From Echinococcus granulosus (Eukaryota > Platyhelminthes > Cestoda > Cyclophyllidea > Taeniidae), in the NCBI RefSeq assembly GCF_000524195.1, contig NW_020170383.1, positions 441,912 to 505,911 of the forward strand: a stretch of DNA of 64,000 nt, in the 5' to 3' direction. A program made the translations under genes and the position numbers. The notes beneath the pieces are model-generated. The model was not told the origin of the DNA, searched no databases, and was given only the letters and a program-made list of their open reading frames with translations. Positions 27,728-38,996 of this stretch are shown one piece after another (the first letter of the stretch is position 1; each line of letters starts with the position of its first letter).

Positions 27728-30420
27728 ATGAAACAGTCTGATAGCCGGATTCAGCATGACCGCCTTCTAAATGAGAGTTCCCAAAGCAATGGGAAGAAGG
27801 GGAAAGCTTTGTGCTGCTCTCTATCATCGAGCTGGATAAAAACCTTCCTAATATTCTTTACTTCAATTATAACGGTATTTTTATCGCTCGTTACCAAGTT
27901 TAGGCTATTGCACTGGCTTTTATTGGTCTTGGAATCTATTTATCACTTGTTAGAAGTCCAATTCTACCACTCTTACTGGGAGAGACGGCCTACGTTAACA
28001 CTTACCTTCTTATATGCATTGGGATTTTGTTGATAGTCGTATGTGTATTCGGGTTTGTCGCAATATCTAAAAATGACACACCGTTTTTAAAATTGGTTTG
28101 CTGTTATAAAACTAATGTTATCGGAGCAGTACGCCACCATTTTAGCTCTGGCACTGATCTTGCAATTTTGTGCTGCTGCGGCTGCTGTGATTTACTATAA
28201 ATTAGCTTACGGATGGAACGCTGATGCGCTTATCTTGAAAATGAATAATGAATATCATTTGGCAGACACTGATACAACTCGTGCTGTAGACGATCTTCAA
28301 AAACAATTTCATTGTTGCGGAGCAAGAAATTATCGCGATTGGCATGGGACGGGTTTTGAAATTAAATCGAGGATTCCTTTAAACAAGAGTTCTACAATTC
28401 CAAGTGTTGTTCCAAGTTCGTGCTGCATTGGACCGCATGCAGAATGTGGCAGGATAATTCACCCTTCAAACATTTATTACAAGGTATTTTTCTGACCAAT
28501 TTAGCTTTATTCTGCTAGTTTCATGCATTTCATATTATAAAGCAATTATTTGCAGGATAAAATAACTTTAGTATAATTTTTTTATTTGGGCCTTACTTTA
28601 TAAGAATACCCTTTTTCAAAAATTCACTTAACGCATTGAACACTTTAATATGACAGTATTTCATTGATAGGTATTCTGCTACCTATCTACATAGTGTCCC
28701 CCAACTGGGGTTGTTTACTTTCACATTATTTCCTATGCTTTTTGGAAACTTTTACTTTATATTTTCGTAGAAACAGCAAAATTTATTAAGCTGAGGCTTC
28801 AAACGAAAATGTTCGCCGTTTAACTTCCCCAAAATCTCTGAACCTACCCCAAAAGTAATTTTTTATAGTTGATATCTATTTGTCAACCATTTTTATCATA
28901 ATGTGGGTTATTGGATTATATTTTATGGTACTATAGGAGATTCAGCCCGTTTTTAATAAAAAATAACTAATGTAGTCATTGCCTTTATTCCTACTCACAC
29001 GACACAGCTACAATTATACGGAATATCCCGTGCATAATCTTAAACTAGAATTTCTTATTGCACATAGAAATTGATATCTTTCTCCCAAAAATCTTGCTTA
29101 AAAGCGATATTGTGCCCTTTCCAAATAATTGCAGTCACTAACGTTCGAGCTTAGAAGTATAGGTGTTTCCTGATAAAATTCACTTTTCCTTGAGATTCTC
29201 AACGCATAAGACTGTTCTCATTGAAGGTGACACTAGCATTATATTTTGAAATCATCGACACAGAAAAATAATAAAATGCGGTCCTATACGGTATACGGTA
29301 CACAGTAGCGGAAGCATGCATGTGTTTATTCGACTGAGAACGTTCATTGCCTAATCAAGTTCCCTTCTTATGGTACGGTTCTTTGTTGCATATCATAAAG
29401 TGGTGCAGTTATTTTATCGGGAGCATGCAGTATTCGCTTGGTTGTTGAATTTCATTAACATATTTAGCACTTCGCTTGGCTGATAGGGTCATCCGTGTAC
29501 AGCGCTTTATTAGATGTTCTGCGGTCAGACGCTGAGTGACAGTTTGCTCCAAGATCAACTCTTAAATGTTTCAAGTTGGCATCTTGGTATGAAGCGTCTT
29601 TGTGCCAATTAGTTCTGCATTGGAGGCAGGACGTCAAATATACCCTCTGCGACCAGCGGTGTTGCTCCCGTAGGTGCACACCTACAGAAAATGGCTGCTT
29701 GTATCTATAAAATTGGGTTGAATTCTTAATATATATGATTATTTATTACTTAAAATTTTACAGAACATCTTTTGGGACATCAGCCTTAACGATCAACCAT
29801 GATGCAAACATATGTATTAGGCGGTAGATTGACATCTGTAAATAATTTCCTCTTAGGGTTGTATGTCAGCGATTACGGATGAACTGAACTCTACCCTTTT
29901 CATAATCTGTATTGTTCTTCTCGCTCTCGCGGTTGTTGAGGTGAGTTAACGGTCTATTAGTTCTCGCCCCCTCAATTTTTATTAATATATATCAGACAAG
30001 CATTGTCCGCTGTCAAGTTAACACCGTGTTCAAAATTGCATACCTCAAATTGGAATGTTTTTGTAGAATTAACCTGTAGAAAAACAACTAATTAGTTACT
30101 CCATTGTTGAAGCAAGAAATAGCTATTCACAAGGGATATCACATGACTTGAATTTGTTAATCCCTTAGGTTTGTGTCTATATTACAAATCAAAAGCCGAA
30201 TTCATGGCAATTGGTTTGTGCGTGGATACAATTCGATATGTTAGGCGCACCTATTAAACTCCAAATTCATCTATTTCTAGAAAGATGTGACTTAATTTTG
30301 AGACACTTTGTCCCTGCCAACGCAATATCAAACTTCTCTGTCAAAGAGAAGATCTGGCTTCCACTATGGCACAGCTACCAACTATGCAGCCAGTACACAT
30401 GTATATGCTGGTGTTTGTGA
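27728..30420 (+). CDS. Tetraspanin
   Basis: Four-pass membrane protein of the tetraspanin family, a group prominent on flatworm teguments. Exons: 27728-27874, 27904-28095, 28130-28483, 29857-29940, 30169-30420; 342 residues. TM1 about 37-62 is split by a 29-bp intron (WIKTFLIFFTSIIT then AIALAFIGLGIYL). TM2 is about 82-103 and TM3 114-136 (Ala-rich, QFCAAAAAVIYY). The large extracellular loop has the diagnostic CCG (175-177), CC (211-212), C219 and a closing GC (232-233) before TM4 (about 243-265). The second intron is 34 bp. The tail after TM4 is about 75 residues, longer than usual, so the last exon may be mis-ended. An AG lies 8 bases before the ATG. Which tetraspanin subgroup this is cannot be told. 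Confidence 0.88.
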
Positions 30421-30563
30421 GACTGCGAAAGGTAAACGTCAGGTCACTTTGCTATTTCATGAGAGCACAACCTAGATGACCACAGATGGGATTTAAAGCT
30501 GCTCACTGCTGAAGCACGACGTGTTTTATTCATTAAAGAACCTTTTAAATAGGAAGATCTGAA

Positions 30564-30569
30564 AATAAA
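30564..30569 (+). promoter_or_regulatory. Poly(A) signal of tetraspanin gene
   Basis: AATAAA 144 bases downstream of the tetraspanin stop codon; a second copy follows at 30594-30599. Confidence 0.5.
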
Positions 30570-31668
30570 TGGACAGACGGCACTTCATACCACAATAAAC
30601 TTCAAATATTTACTAATTCAGTTCTCATGCTTATTATTCCGTAACTACAGGTCGTGTTCAGCTTTTCACCCTCTTCATTTTTGGGGCCTCGAGAGATGGT
30701 CTGTGCGGCGCATTAGGAGTAGTTCTCTTTTAACTCCTTATCCATTGTTTCCTCTAGCTCCTTCGGTCAATTAAACTAGGGAACTTCCGTTGATTTAGTT
30801 CAAGTCAAAAGCGCTGAATACTGACTGCGTGGAGTGGCCACTAACTACCTCACCAAAGGAACAAATTTGAAGCTCAACAAGTCTATGTAAAGGTTATTTT
30901 GAGGGAACTGAGGTGAAATCCTATTTTTAATATGCAAAGGTAATCCACGCAAAGTGAAGTACTTTGACTCACGCCATGACAGTTTGCTGCCTTGAGAAAA
31001 AAGTTCAAAAGGCGCACTCCCGCCAAGAATGTTGATTAGACATACCAATCACAGCGAATGAGTTACAAAAAGCAGCAGGAGCGGTCTTAGAGGAGTGAAA
31101 CCAGGTGATACCCAACAGCACTTCCCCAGTATACAGCTAGGACCTTAAGAGCGAACATAATCCGACCAAATAACTCAGGGTGGTTGGTACCAGTGGCGAT
31201 CGAGTTTTTGACGCTGAATGAATATCAATCCACAACCCATTGTGAACCAATTTAGGACTCGTCACACGAATCCCGCCACACGCCAATGCGCCACGCCAAC
31301 CGAGTTCAAGTGTGCGGATAAGAGCGTCAAAATCCCCTATTCGGAGGGAGTGAACACGTTACCAGACGTTTGCTCCAAGCAAGAGATCCTCACATTACGC
31401 ATGAAATTCTGCAAAATCATGGATATTTTTTTTTCAACTTTTTAGCTTATTGGGATGATTCTCGCTTGCTGCTATTGGAGGGCTCCAAAATACACCTACA
31501 GCTGAAGATTTGCCTCAATCCTACTCCACTGTGACTTAGCATCAATCACCGCTATAATACACATTGTTACCAGGACAATTGCTTACCATGTTTTAGTAAA
31601 AAGGAGGGCAATTTAATACAGAATGATATTGACAAAAGTTGAAGAGTAAAAGGGGTGTGTACATGGAT

Positions 31669-31674
31669 TTTATT
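31669..31674 (-). promoter_or_regulatory. Poly(A) signal of SNRNP70
   Basis: AATAAA on the minus strand 26 bases after the SNRNP70 stop codon, consistent with a very short 3' UTR. Confidence 0.6.
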
Positions 31675-31699
31675 AAAAGCTGAATTGTTGACAGACAGA

Positions 31700-33680
31700 T
31701 TAGTAATCCCCATTATATTCCGCTTTAATCTCCGCGCCATACTCACCATACTGGGACATTTCATCCCGACGATATCGGTCTCTGCGTCCATGCTCGCGGG
31801 AGCGATCACGACTGCGTCTTCTTTCCCGGCTATCTGAAACGAAACGTGAGCTACAGTGCATAATTTACACCAATAACAAACGCACCCGAAGCAAAAGTAA
31901 TTCACGATGAAACCAGGGACTTAAGCAACCAAATTAAAAGTAGCTTACGGCTCCTACGACGACGATCCCGGTATTCGCGGGACCTACTGCGACGTCTTCG
32001 ATCACGATCGCGGTCGCGGTTCCTCTCGCGATCCCGGTCCCGATCGCGATCTTCATCTCGCCTCCTTTCATCACGGCGTGAGTCACTGGGGCCGCTGCGA
32101 GACTTACCAAGACCCTTACCTGTTAGCAAGCGGGAATCGAAAACGAATAATGTAGGCAGTCAAAACGACACACCGTCCAGTAGGAGGTGATGCTGAAATA
32201 CTGTTGCAAATGAAACGATTTTCTAAAGATTCAAGTGCCATAACGAATGTCTGTTAATGAATAGAAAATTGATAAATTGGCAAAGCAGACTTTAAAACGA
32301 ACCCAATCGCCTCGGTCGCCAATCCGGACGGGTCCTTCCGCGTTCAATGTCGGTAAGAATACGGTGTCCATCAATTTTCCGGCCGTTCGCATCCTTATTC
32401 GCAGCTTTACAGTCAAAGCAGGAGTCGAAGACAAGAGAGTTCAAGAACGGAACAAGAACGAAGTAACAGGTAAACACAAATGATACCCGACCTAGACCGC
32501 GCTTACCAAAACTACCGTTGGCTAGAGCGTCGTACTTTCCGTGGACATAAGTTGACGAAGTTTGGACCTATCCCAGTGTGGCTACTGCGTATTATCATGA
32601 GCAGTATTACCAGAGCAACCTTTTCCCTGGTAAATCTTACCCGGCTTACCAGAAAATAAGATTAAATGTTGCAATTTGCCTAATGACATTCAAACGCGGC
32701 TAGAAGATCCCAAGCCGGCAATTGTAATTCGGTCTGAATAAAAAAAGACAAGAAATCTTACATCAATGCCTTTTTGTCACAAACTAATGCTTTCCCTTAA
32801 ACCAGGTACCCAAAGAAAGATGCGAGCGCTTGCTCCGAACATAAGCCATACCTGACGCAAACTGATATCTAAGTATTTCTCATCCAGTCGTGCTGGCTGA
32901 TTAACTGTCATCTGCGCTTCAACAAATGGTCAGTACAAAAAATACAAGAGGGTATGACTCTACTCAGGCAGAGAAATGCGGTGAACATTGATTACAACAC
33001 TAGTTAACATACAAAAACCAAACTTACCATGCATGTCCCTTTCATGCTCAAACTCGATAAAAGCGTAACCCCGAGGCTTGCCAGTAGCTGCATCCTTGAT
33101 CATGAATATCTGAAACCGATGAAGTACCAGAACATGAAACTACCTTCTTGATCGGCCCATACACTTCAAACTCTCTGCGCAGCTTGTGTTCAGAAGTATC
33201 GTAGTTCTAGATTAATAGACTGAAAAAGGCACACCTATTTACCAGTCGAGCAACGAAGAGAGTGTTATAAGCATTTGTTGTACCAGAAACAAGTTTCTTT
33301 GGATTCCCTAAAGGAATAAAGTGGACAATCAGACATACACAGAGCAAGATCGCGTTCAAGTTTGTAATTAGCCTGTTCCTGTTTTTCCTTTCGTTTCCGA
33401 GCCTTCCTTTCCTCTCTAGTTTCGATTCGAGATGAGGCGGGAGTTTCGGAAGGATCCTGTGCGTCACAACAAATAATGATTTTAGAAAGGAGGGGTTAAA
33501 AACAGTAAATAACACAAAAACCCAACAGCTGAAAAATACCTCAAATTCCCCCAAAAACTGGGCAACACCGGTATATGGAAGTTTTCTGTGGTTTTTGTGC
33601 TTTTCTATTGGGGGCACATATGGAATCGGGTCGCGCGGAGCAAAAAGGGCAAGCAGATTCGGAGGCAGAAACTGAGTCAT
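31700..33680 (-). CDS. SNRNP70: U1 small nuclear ribonucleoprotein 70 kDa (U1-70K)
   Basis: Core protein of U1 snRNP; binds stem-loop I of U1 RNA and helps define 5' splice sites in the nucleus. Exons (minus): 33540-33680, 33339-33456, 33243-33307, 33144-33206, 33028-33109, 32303-32404, 31949-32119, 31700-31833; 291 residues (human 437). The start [20 protein letters not shown] is almost identical to human. ETREERK and NPKKLV lead into the RRM with RNP2 (TLFVARL) and RNP1 (RGYAFIEF), then [19 protein letters not shown] and WRPRRLG. The C-terminal part is a short run of alternating Arg/Asp/Glu and RS dipeptides ending in EYNGDY. The gene has introns of 31, 36 and 34 bp. ROPN1L starts 499 bp away on the other strand. 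Confidence 0.95.
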
Positions 33681-34179
33681 CCTTTAATGCAACAAAAACG
33701 CGCTGGAAAGCCAGTGACACTTTAAACAAGAAGACCTTTCTAGAGAAAAACGAAGTAACGAGTAAAACGAGGTGACATAGAGTTGCGTATGGTTTGCAGA
33801 ACAAAGTGCTGTTTTTGTTTCTACTAGGCCATTATACATCACAGTGCAACGGATTTCAAAAAAGTTCTTCTAATATGGTTAGTAAAACACTAATAACCTA
33901 ATAATCACCAAAAGTGTTTAGTTTTAGATACATGGTTTGCAGTGTTGAAATAGCCATAGGAGTGGGCAAGTTGTAAATTATGTCACTGTTAAATAACTTG
34001 TGCAACTTGAATAATTCCTTTAAAATCGTTGTGTTTTGTGGTTCAAAGACCTAATTTAAAGCTTTTACAGCACATGAGTCTACTGTACTTCGACTAATCG
34101 AAAATGTTGTGGTTGGTTTTAACGCATCGGCTTTGATGTTGTTATAGTGACTTTCGCGTGAACAAAGTATTTCTGAGGT
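33681..34179. promoter_or_regulatory. Head-to-head intergenic region, putative bidirectional promoter
   Basis: A 499-bp interval between the divergent start codons of SNRNP70 (minus) and ROPN1L (plus). No TATA or other element is claimed; the inference rests only on layout. Confidence 0.4.
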
Positions 34180-37100
34180 ATGCAAATTTCTGAGGAGCCC
34201 TATTATTGTCACGAGCAAATTGAAATTCCACCGCTTTTGCCTGATATTCTAAAGCAGTTCACTAAGGCGGCTATTCGAACGCAACCAAAGGACCCCCTTG
34301 TATGGTCATACGAGTAAGGTAGATCAGGTGGTGTTACCTGTAGGTACTTTAAGGCACTTGCACATAACGAGGTCCCACCGGTTAAAGAGCGTCTAGAAAT
34401 GGCCATTTCTTCGCAAAAAACTGACACAGGACTGACGCTCGGTCTTTTAAAGATATTGCACAACCAGGTATAAGAACTATTTTGAATTTCAGTTGATGGA
34501 TTTCGGCAATGCTTGCAACCTGCGTCGTTGCCAATTTTTGTAATCTACATATTTTGTTTAATACTAGGAAGCCCTTACCAGTTCTTATGTGTTTTTATAG
34601 CTTAAATTGTCCTTCGAAGATAAACCAGCTATTTTACTTGTGGCCGGTTGTATAGATATGCTTTTCTGACTTACACTCTTTTGTTTTGCTTTAATTAGCT
34701 TGGTGGCTTTCAACGTGTGAATTTGTGTAAAATTGAGGAGAAATGGCTTGCATTAGCACTGCCTTTAGAACGTCTTCAAGAAATTTGGCGCATCGGTAAC
34801 TTCGGTGATGATGCTCGTTGGCTTCATTTTTTTGCCCTAGCGGCCACTCAGGTTGCTCCTGTAGGTGTGCTTGAAGTTCATACCAATCCTGCAATCAATC
34901 GCTTTTAAGGGCACAACTCTTATTTCTGCATTTTTTACTCTGTTACATCCTTGGTGTCATTGGCAATGATTACTTTAGTCCTAACCTCGAGATTTTTTTT
35001 TGAAAAATGGTTGTTTCCTGGTTTTCTGCAACTTAAGAAGTAGCACAAAATTTGCCCGTCTAGTTAAGAGCTTCATATTTTCCAAAAGTATCGAAATTTT
35101 TGTGCTAGGTGGTGACAATATACAACCAACGAACGAGTTATTTGTCGATGGATTTTAGACTTTGGCAACCACAATGAAACTACTTTGTGAATTATTAACT
35201 TCCGATCCAGAGGGTGGTCATGCGCGGATTTCGTTCGAACTTTTTAGCGACCTCTACAGATACCTCGCACAGATTGATGGGAATGTCCCACTGGCGCACC
35301 AGGAACAGATTCTCACCTACCTTGCTTTTGATGTGTGCGTTTACGATTCCTTTCTTTTTCTCAAAACAAAATTTACTTTTGCCATCGGCTCTAATTTTCA
35401 CTAGTTTCTTTTTTTAGGTCGTAAATAATAAGAGCAGGTTCATTATGTACACCATCAATTTACTGGGTTTTTTAATAATTTAAACCTTTTCACTAGAACT
35501 CCTTTGTCTAATATTTGAACATATTTTGAAGTCAGTGGGGGAAGTTTATGGGAATTTACTGCTGGTGATTAACATTAGTGCACAATTACTTGAACCGTTT
35601 TACTACGGTACTCTTTGGCTATTCTTTCACCAGAGTACTGTTTATATATAGCAGACATTGCTGCATTGTGGTGTCATTTGTTCAGAAAACTACTTTTTGC
35701 TATTTTGCACTTTATTGAGCACCTTTTTAGGCCCCTCAAGGTTCCACATTGCTTGGGTAACCAAAAATTGATCGACTGTTAATTATTCAATGAATACATT
35801 TTCCAAAATTTTCTTAAATCATGTGTTTGCCCATGTCTCTATGTAATAGCTATTAAAACGGTCCCAGCTGATCATAAAATATTGTTCAAAAATATAATTG
35901 AGGGTAAGTCAGTTGAGAGGTGGATATGGTAGTGCTCTCCTCATAGCGCAACGCACTTTTTGTAGAAAATCAATTGCTTCTCTCTAGAATAAATGAAAGT
36001 GGTACTTCCCCATGCTTCTGCGACTTAATTTTGCCTGTGAATTGAGCTAAAATTCGCAGTTTGTCTATTGCACTGTTTTTCACACTATAATGACAAAAGA
36101 ACTCATGACTGTTGTATGGAGTAGCAAAAATACTGGACCCACTTTATAGGAATCCTTTGGAGGCAAATGTGGTTTGTGAACAGATATATTTGTCATTGAA
36201 GTTAAGAGGTCAATACAAATGTGCCTGTTTATAATTTTTATACTCAACACGGAAATGTAATCAAAATAGGCTTAACAAACGCATTTAAGGTTTATACATT
36301 AGCCAAACATTTATAACGAAAAATGTCAAATTATAAATGGAGGGCATGGGTGAGTTAAGCGGTCTGCCATAATTAGTGCGCAGCAAAGCAGTTTACCTTA
36401 AACACAGGCGGCATTCAAAACCGTACTTGCCGTCCGATTGGTTAACCTCGGTTTTATCCTCACTCATGTAGAGCTCTCAGCAGCATAGTCCACTATCTTG
36501 ACAGTGAAATTATGAATTTACAATAAGATAACTAGGAAAATATATTTTAAGTATCAAAAAGTCAATCCGACAGTGTTTGAGCACTTGCTATACCTGTGGC
36601 TTTCAAAATGGGTTTTTTTTCAGGAACAACTAACTTCTGTTGACATACGTGGGATTTGCCATCAGGTAGCGGAAAGGAGCTTATTTGTAGTACGAATTCG
36701 AGCAACATGGAGAAATCGTGGGTAATAAAAGTGCTATTCAAAACTTACTACTCGAGTTTTCCATTCTCGATTGGCTGGAGACTAAAGTTAGGTATTGTGC
36801 TGATTTTGAAATAATTCATAAAGTTCGTAGTGTTGGTAATCTTTCCGCAAGTGGGGTTTTCCTTCGAACTTATAAACCATTAGCATAGAGCGCCGAAGCT
36901 TTCTGGCGCACCACAATTTTAAATATCTACTTCGGATAAAAGGGTTTGCCAAATTACTCGGCTACGAGAATTCTAGTAATTTCTTGGATAGTTATAGACG
37001 AATGGATAACTAAGTTATGCTGAGAACATTGTGGTGGTCGGTAATTTCCTTTGACACGAGAAACTTTTAAAGGTGACTGTTTTTCTTTGCAGGCACGGCG

Positions 37101-37239
37101 CTTGTGGTTTAATTTCTCCAAGGGATTTTCTACGTCCAAGTGCTCCGAAGTTACACCCGAACCAATGCCAGTGAGGAGGCTGCCTTCACATAGTGTATTG
37201 GTTCGTGAAAGTAATATTCCGAAAAGGCTTTGTAAATGA
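34180..37239 (+). CDS. ROPN1L: Ropporin-1-like protein
   Basis: Radial-spoke and fibrous-sheath protein of cilia and sperm flagella with an RIIa-like dimerisation/docking fold at its N-terminus. Exons: 34180-34313, 34344-34467, 34699-34860, 35159-35332, 36624-36665, 37093-37239; 260 residues (human ROPN1L 230). The N-terminus reads IPPLLPDILKQFTKAAIRTQ, nearly the human IPPELPELLKQFTKAAIRSQ. Then come EVPPVKERLE, LGLLKILHNQ, EWL-like DDARWLHFFALAATQ and TMKLLCELLTSDPEGG followed by YRYLAQIDGNVPLAH. Exon 3 is ended at 34860 because this keeps the human spacing. The last two exons (divergent, basic) fit only by phase. Intron 1 is 30 bp. Conserved ropporin suggests flagellated sperm or cilia, as flatworms have. 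Confidence 0.9.
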
Positions 37240-37839
37240 GAAGCTTTGTGAAGCAGAATGATCAAGTGATGGGGAAGTCTGCGTCAGCCGTTTTGTGCCT
37301 GGGAAACGGTTTTGATTATTGGGTTTTTTTCGGTTTCTATTACGAAAATAGGGTTTTGAGCAAACTCTCGGTTTGAGATAAAAAATTTTGGGATTTTCTA
37401 CGTGGCTGAGACCTCACTTTTTTTGTGATGGTGTGGAATACGAAGTAATTGCACGTAAAATTGCATTGAAATTTGCGGACCCGGAAGACGTGAGCTAGCC
37501 TTGCCGCTTATTGTATTGTTAAGTGAGGTTAATGGGAGTAGGCTTCGTGTGATTATCTAGGATTTCCATTTGCACCGATTACTTAATGGAGTATTTTCAG
37601 AGTGGCCCAGCTTCTTGAAATGATTTTATTAAGCGGTTCTATTTCATATTTATGCTCTCAACAGAGAGAAAAGTACTCTGAAGCCTCATAAAGAAGGTAA
37701 TTCCAGTAAAGGTAAGGTATTTTCCTTCTTACAAAGGATTTGTTTTTCATTTTAATGTTATGTTAGCTCTTAAGACAGGTGCTCTTATGAAATTTGCAGT
37801 GTCCATTAACATTTTAAATTGTATAGCATCGTGTGTTTA

Positions 37840-37845
37840 AATAAA
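37840..37845 (+). promoter_or_regulatory. Candidate poly(A) signal of ROPN1L
   Basis: AATAAA 600 bases downstream of the ROPN1L stop; the nearest plus-strand hexamer found. Confidence 0.35.
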
Positions 37846-38792
37846 AATTTACTAAATTACGGACTAGGCACCTAGATAGGTATATTTGCGGAAACGCAGT
37901 GTCTGTGAAATGAGATGATGCAATCATCTCTCAACACACCCTTAGTAAGAAACTAGCGTAACCGAATAGTATAAACGTGGGCAAATCAAGGGTGCGTGAC
38001 GTAATTGGAGAATGGATGAAGTCGTACACAAACTGTTAGTGGAGTTCCTATTCTGGGCTCGCTCTGCACCATCCACCATTTTTTTGTGAAGAGGAGCATG
38101 CACACCTACATCGAGCTGGTGAGATACAACGATCACAGCATAAAAGGGATGGTGAATATATCTTGGACGATTTTTTGCGACGCGGCTCAGATAAATGGTA
38201 CGTTGAATGCTTACAGTTATCAAGGTCTGCCCCTGCTTGGAAGCGCCTGGATGGGATTTAATTAATGACCTGAAAACACTTAATTGCGTAAGATAATGCA
38301 CATACGTAAGCATTGCAATTCGTTTAGACAGTTTATTTAGAATGCTACATCTCATTCACAAAATTTGTCGTTATTTTACAATTGTCATCTTCATAAATAG
38401 AAATCATATGCCACTTAATATATTATCAAAAGCGTTTTAACAGAAGCTGTGGTCTTACAATCCAATTAAGCAGTGTTTTGAAGATTGACTATTTAAGTCC
38501 ATAGTGAAGAAGATGGGGGGTCTGCTGCAAGATTTTAACGCAAAGGTTTACAAATTACTGTTATCGCCAAGGCACGTTTTTCGGTAAGACGGCCAAACGA
38601 GGGATAAGTTAGGATGTCAAGCAAGTGTGCCAGCAACCCGATCGCTTAGTCGGACTATAGCTGCACAGACTTTTTAGAGTGATTAATCTGTTCAAGCTAT
38701 CTATGCAGTGAGTTCGTTCACTGAAGTAAAATTTATTTCTGCCTGTTTTCTAACACTTCTCGATATTTTTGTTTTATATGCACTAGAAGATT

Positions 38793-38996
38793 ATGCCTTG
38801 TGAAAGTAATCTAATGCTTGACGTTAAAACAAATGAACCAGTTCGTCTTATCAAAGTGAATTTGTGGTACCCCTGGCCGAGGGACAGCATAATTCCGTTC
38901 TTTAGGAGAAAGGAAAGTTTTCCGGTTCAAGTTAAATATATAGTCCTGAAAAAATTATTACCTAATTTTACGACTATGCCGCGAAGCGTGGAGTGA
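38793..38996 (+). CDS. Doubtful small ORF, 67 codons
   Basis: An ATG frame preceded by a pyrimidine-rich tract ending in CACTAG, six bases before the ATG, and followed by AATAAA (38999-39004) just after the stop. These signals would suit a tiny trans-spliced gene, but the 67-residue product matches no family I recognise and a chance frame of this size is common here. Confidence 0.2.
   Translation: MPCESNLMLDVKTNEPVRLIKVNLWYPWPRDSIIPFFRRKESFPVQVKYIVLKKLLPNFTTMPRSVE

Larger units (their letters stand above)
30421..31699. other. Convergent intergenic region
   Basis: Between the tetraspanin stop and the SNRNP70 stop on opposite strands. Holds the poly(A) signals of both genes; no exon recognised. 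Confidence 0.5.

Noticed and set aside
27875..28129. Tetraspanin as a frameshifted pseudogene
   Set aside because: Both breaks coincide with GT...AG segments of 29 and 34 bp whose removal gives intact TM1 and TM2-TM3 joins, in line with similarly tiny introns in other genes here.
33207..33539. Reading the 157-codon frame starting at 33680 as one continuous protein
   Set aside because: Only its first 47 codons are U1-70K exon 1. The rest runs through the 83-bp first intron and reads exon 2 out of frame; phase-correct exons restore the known protein order.
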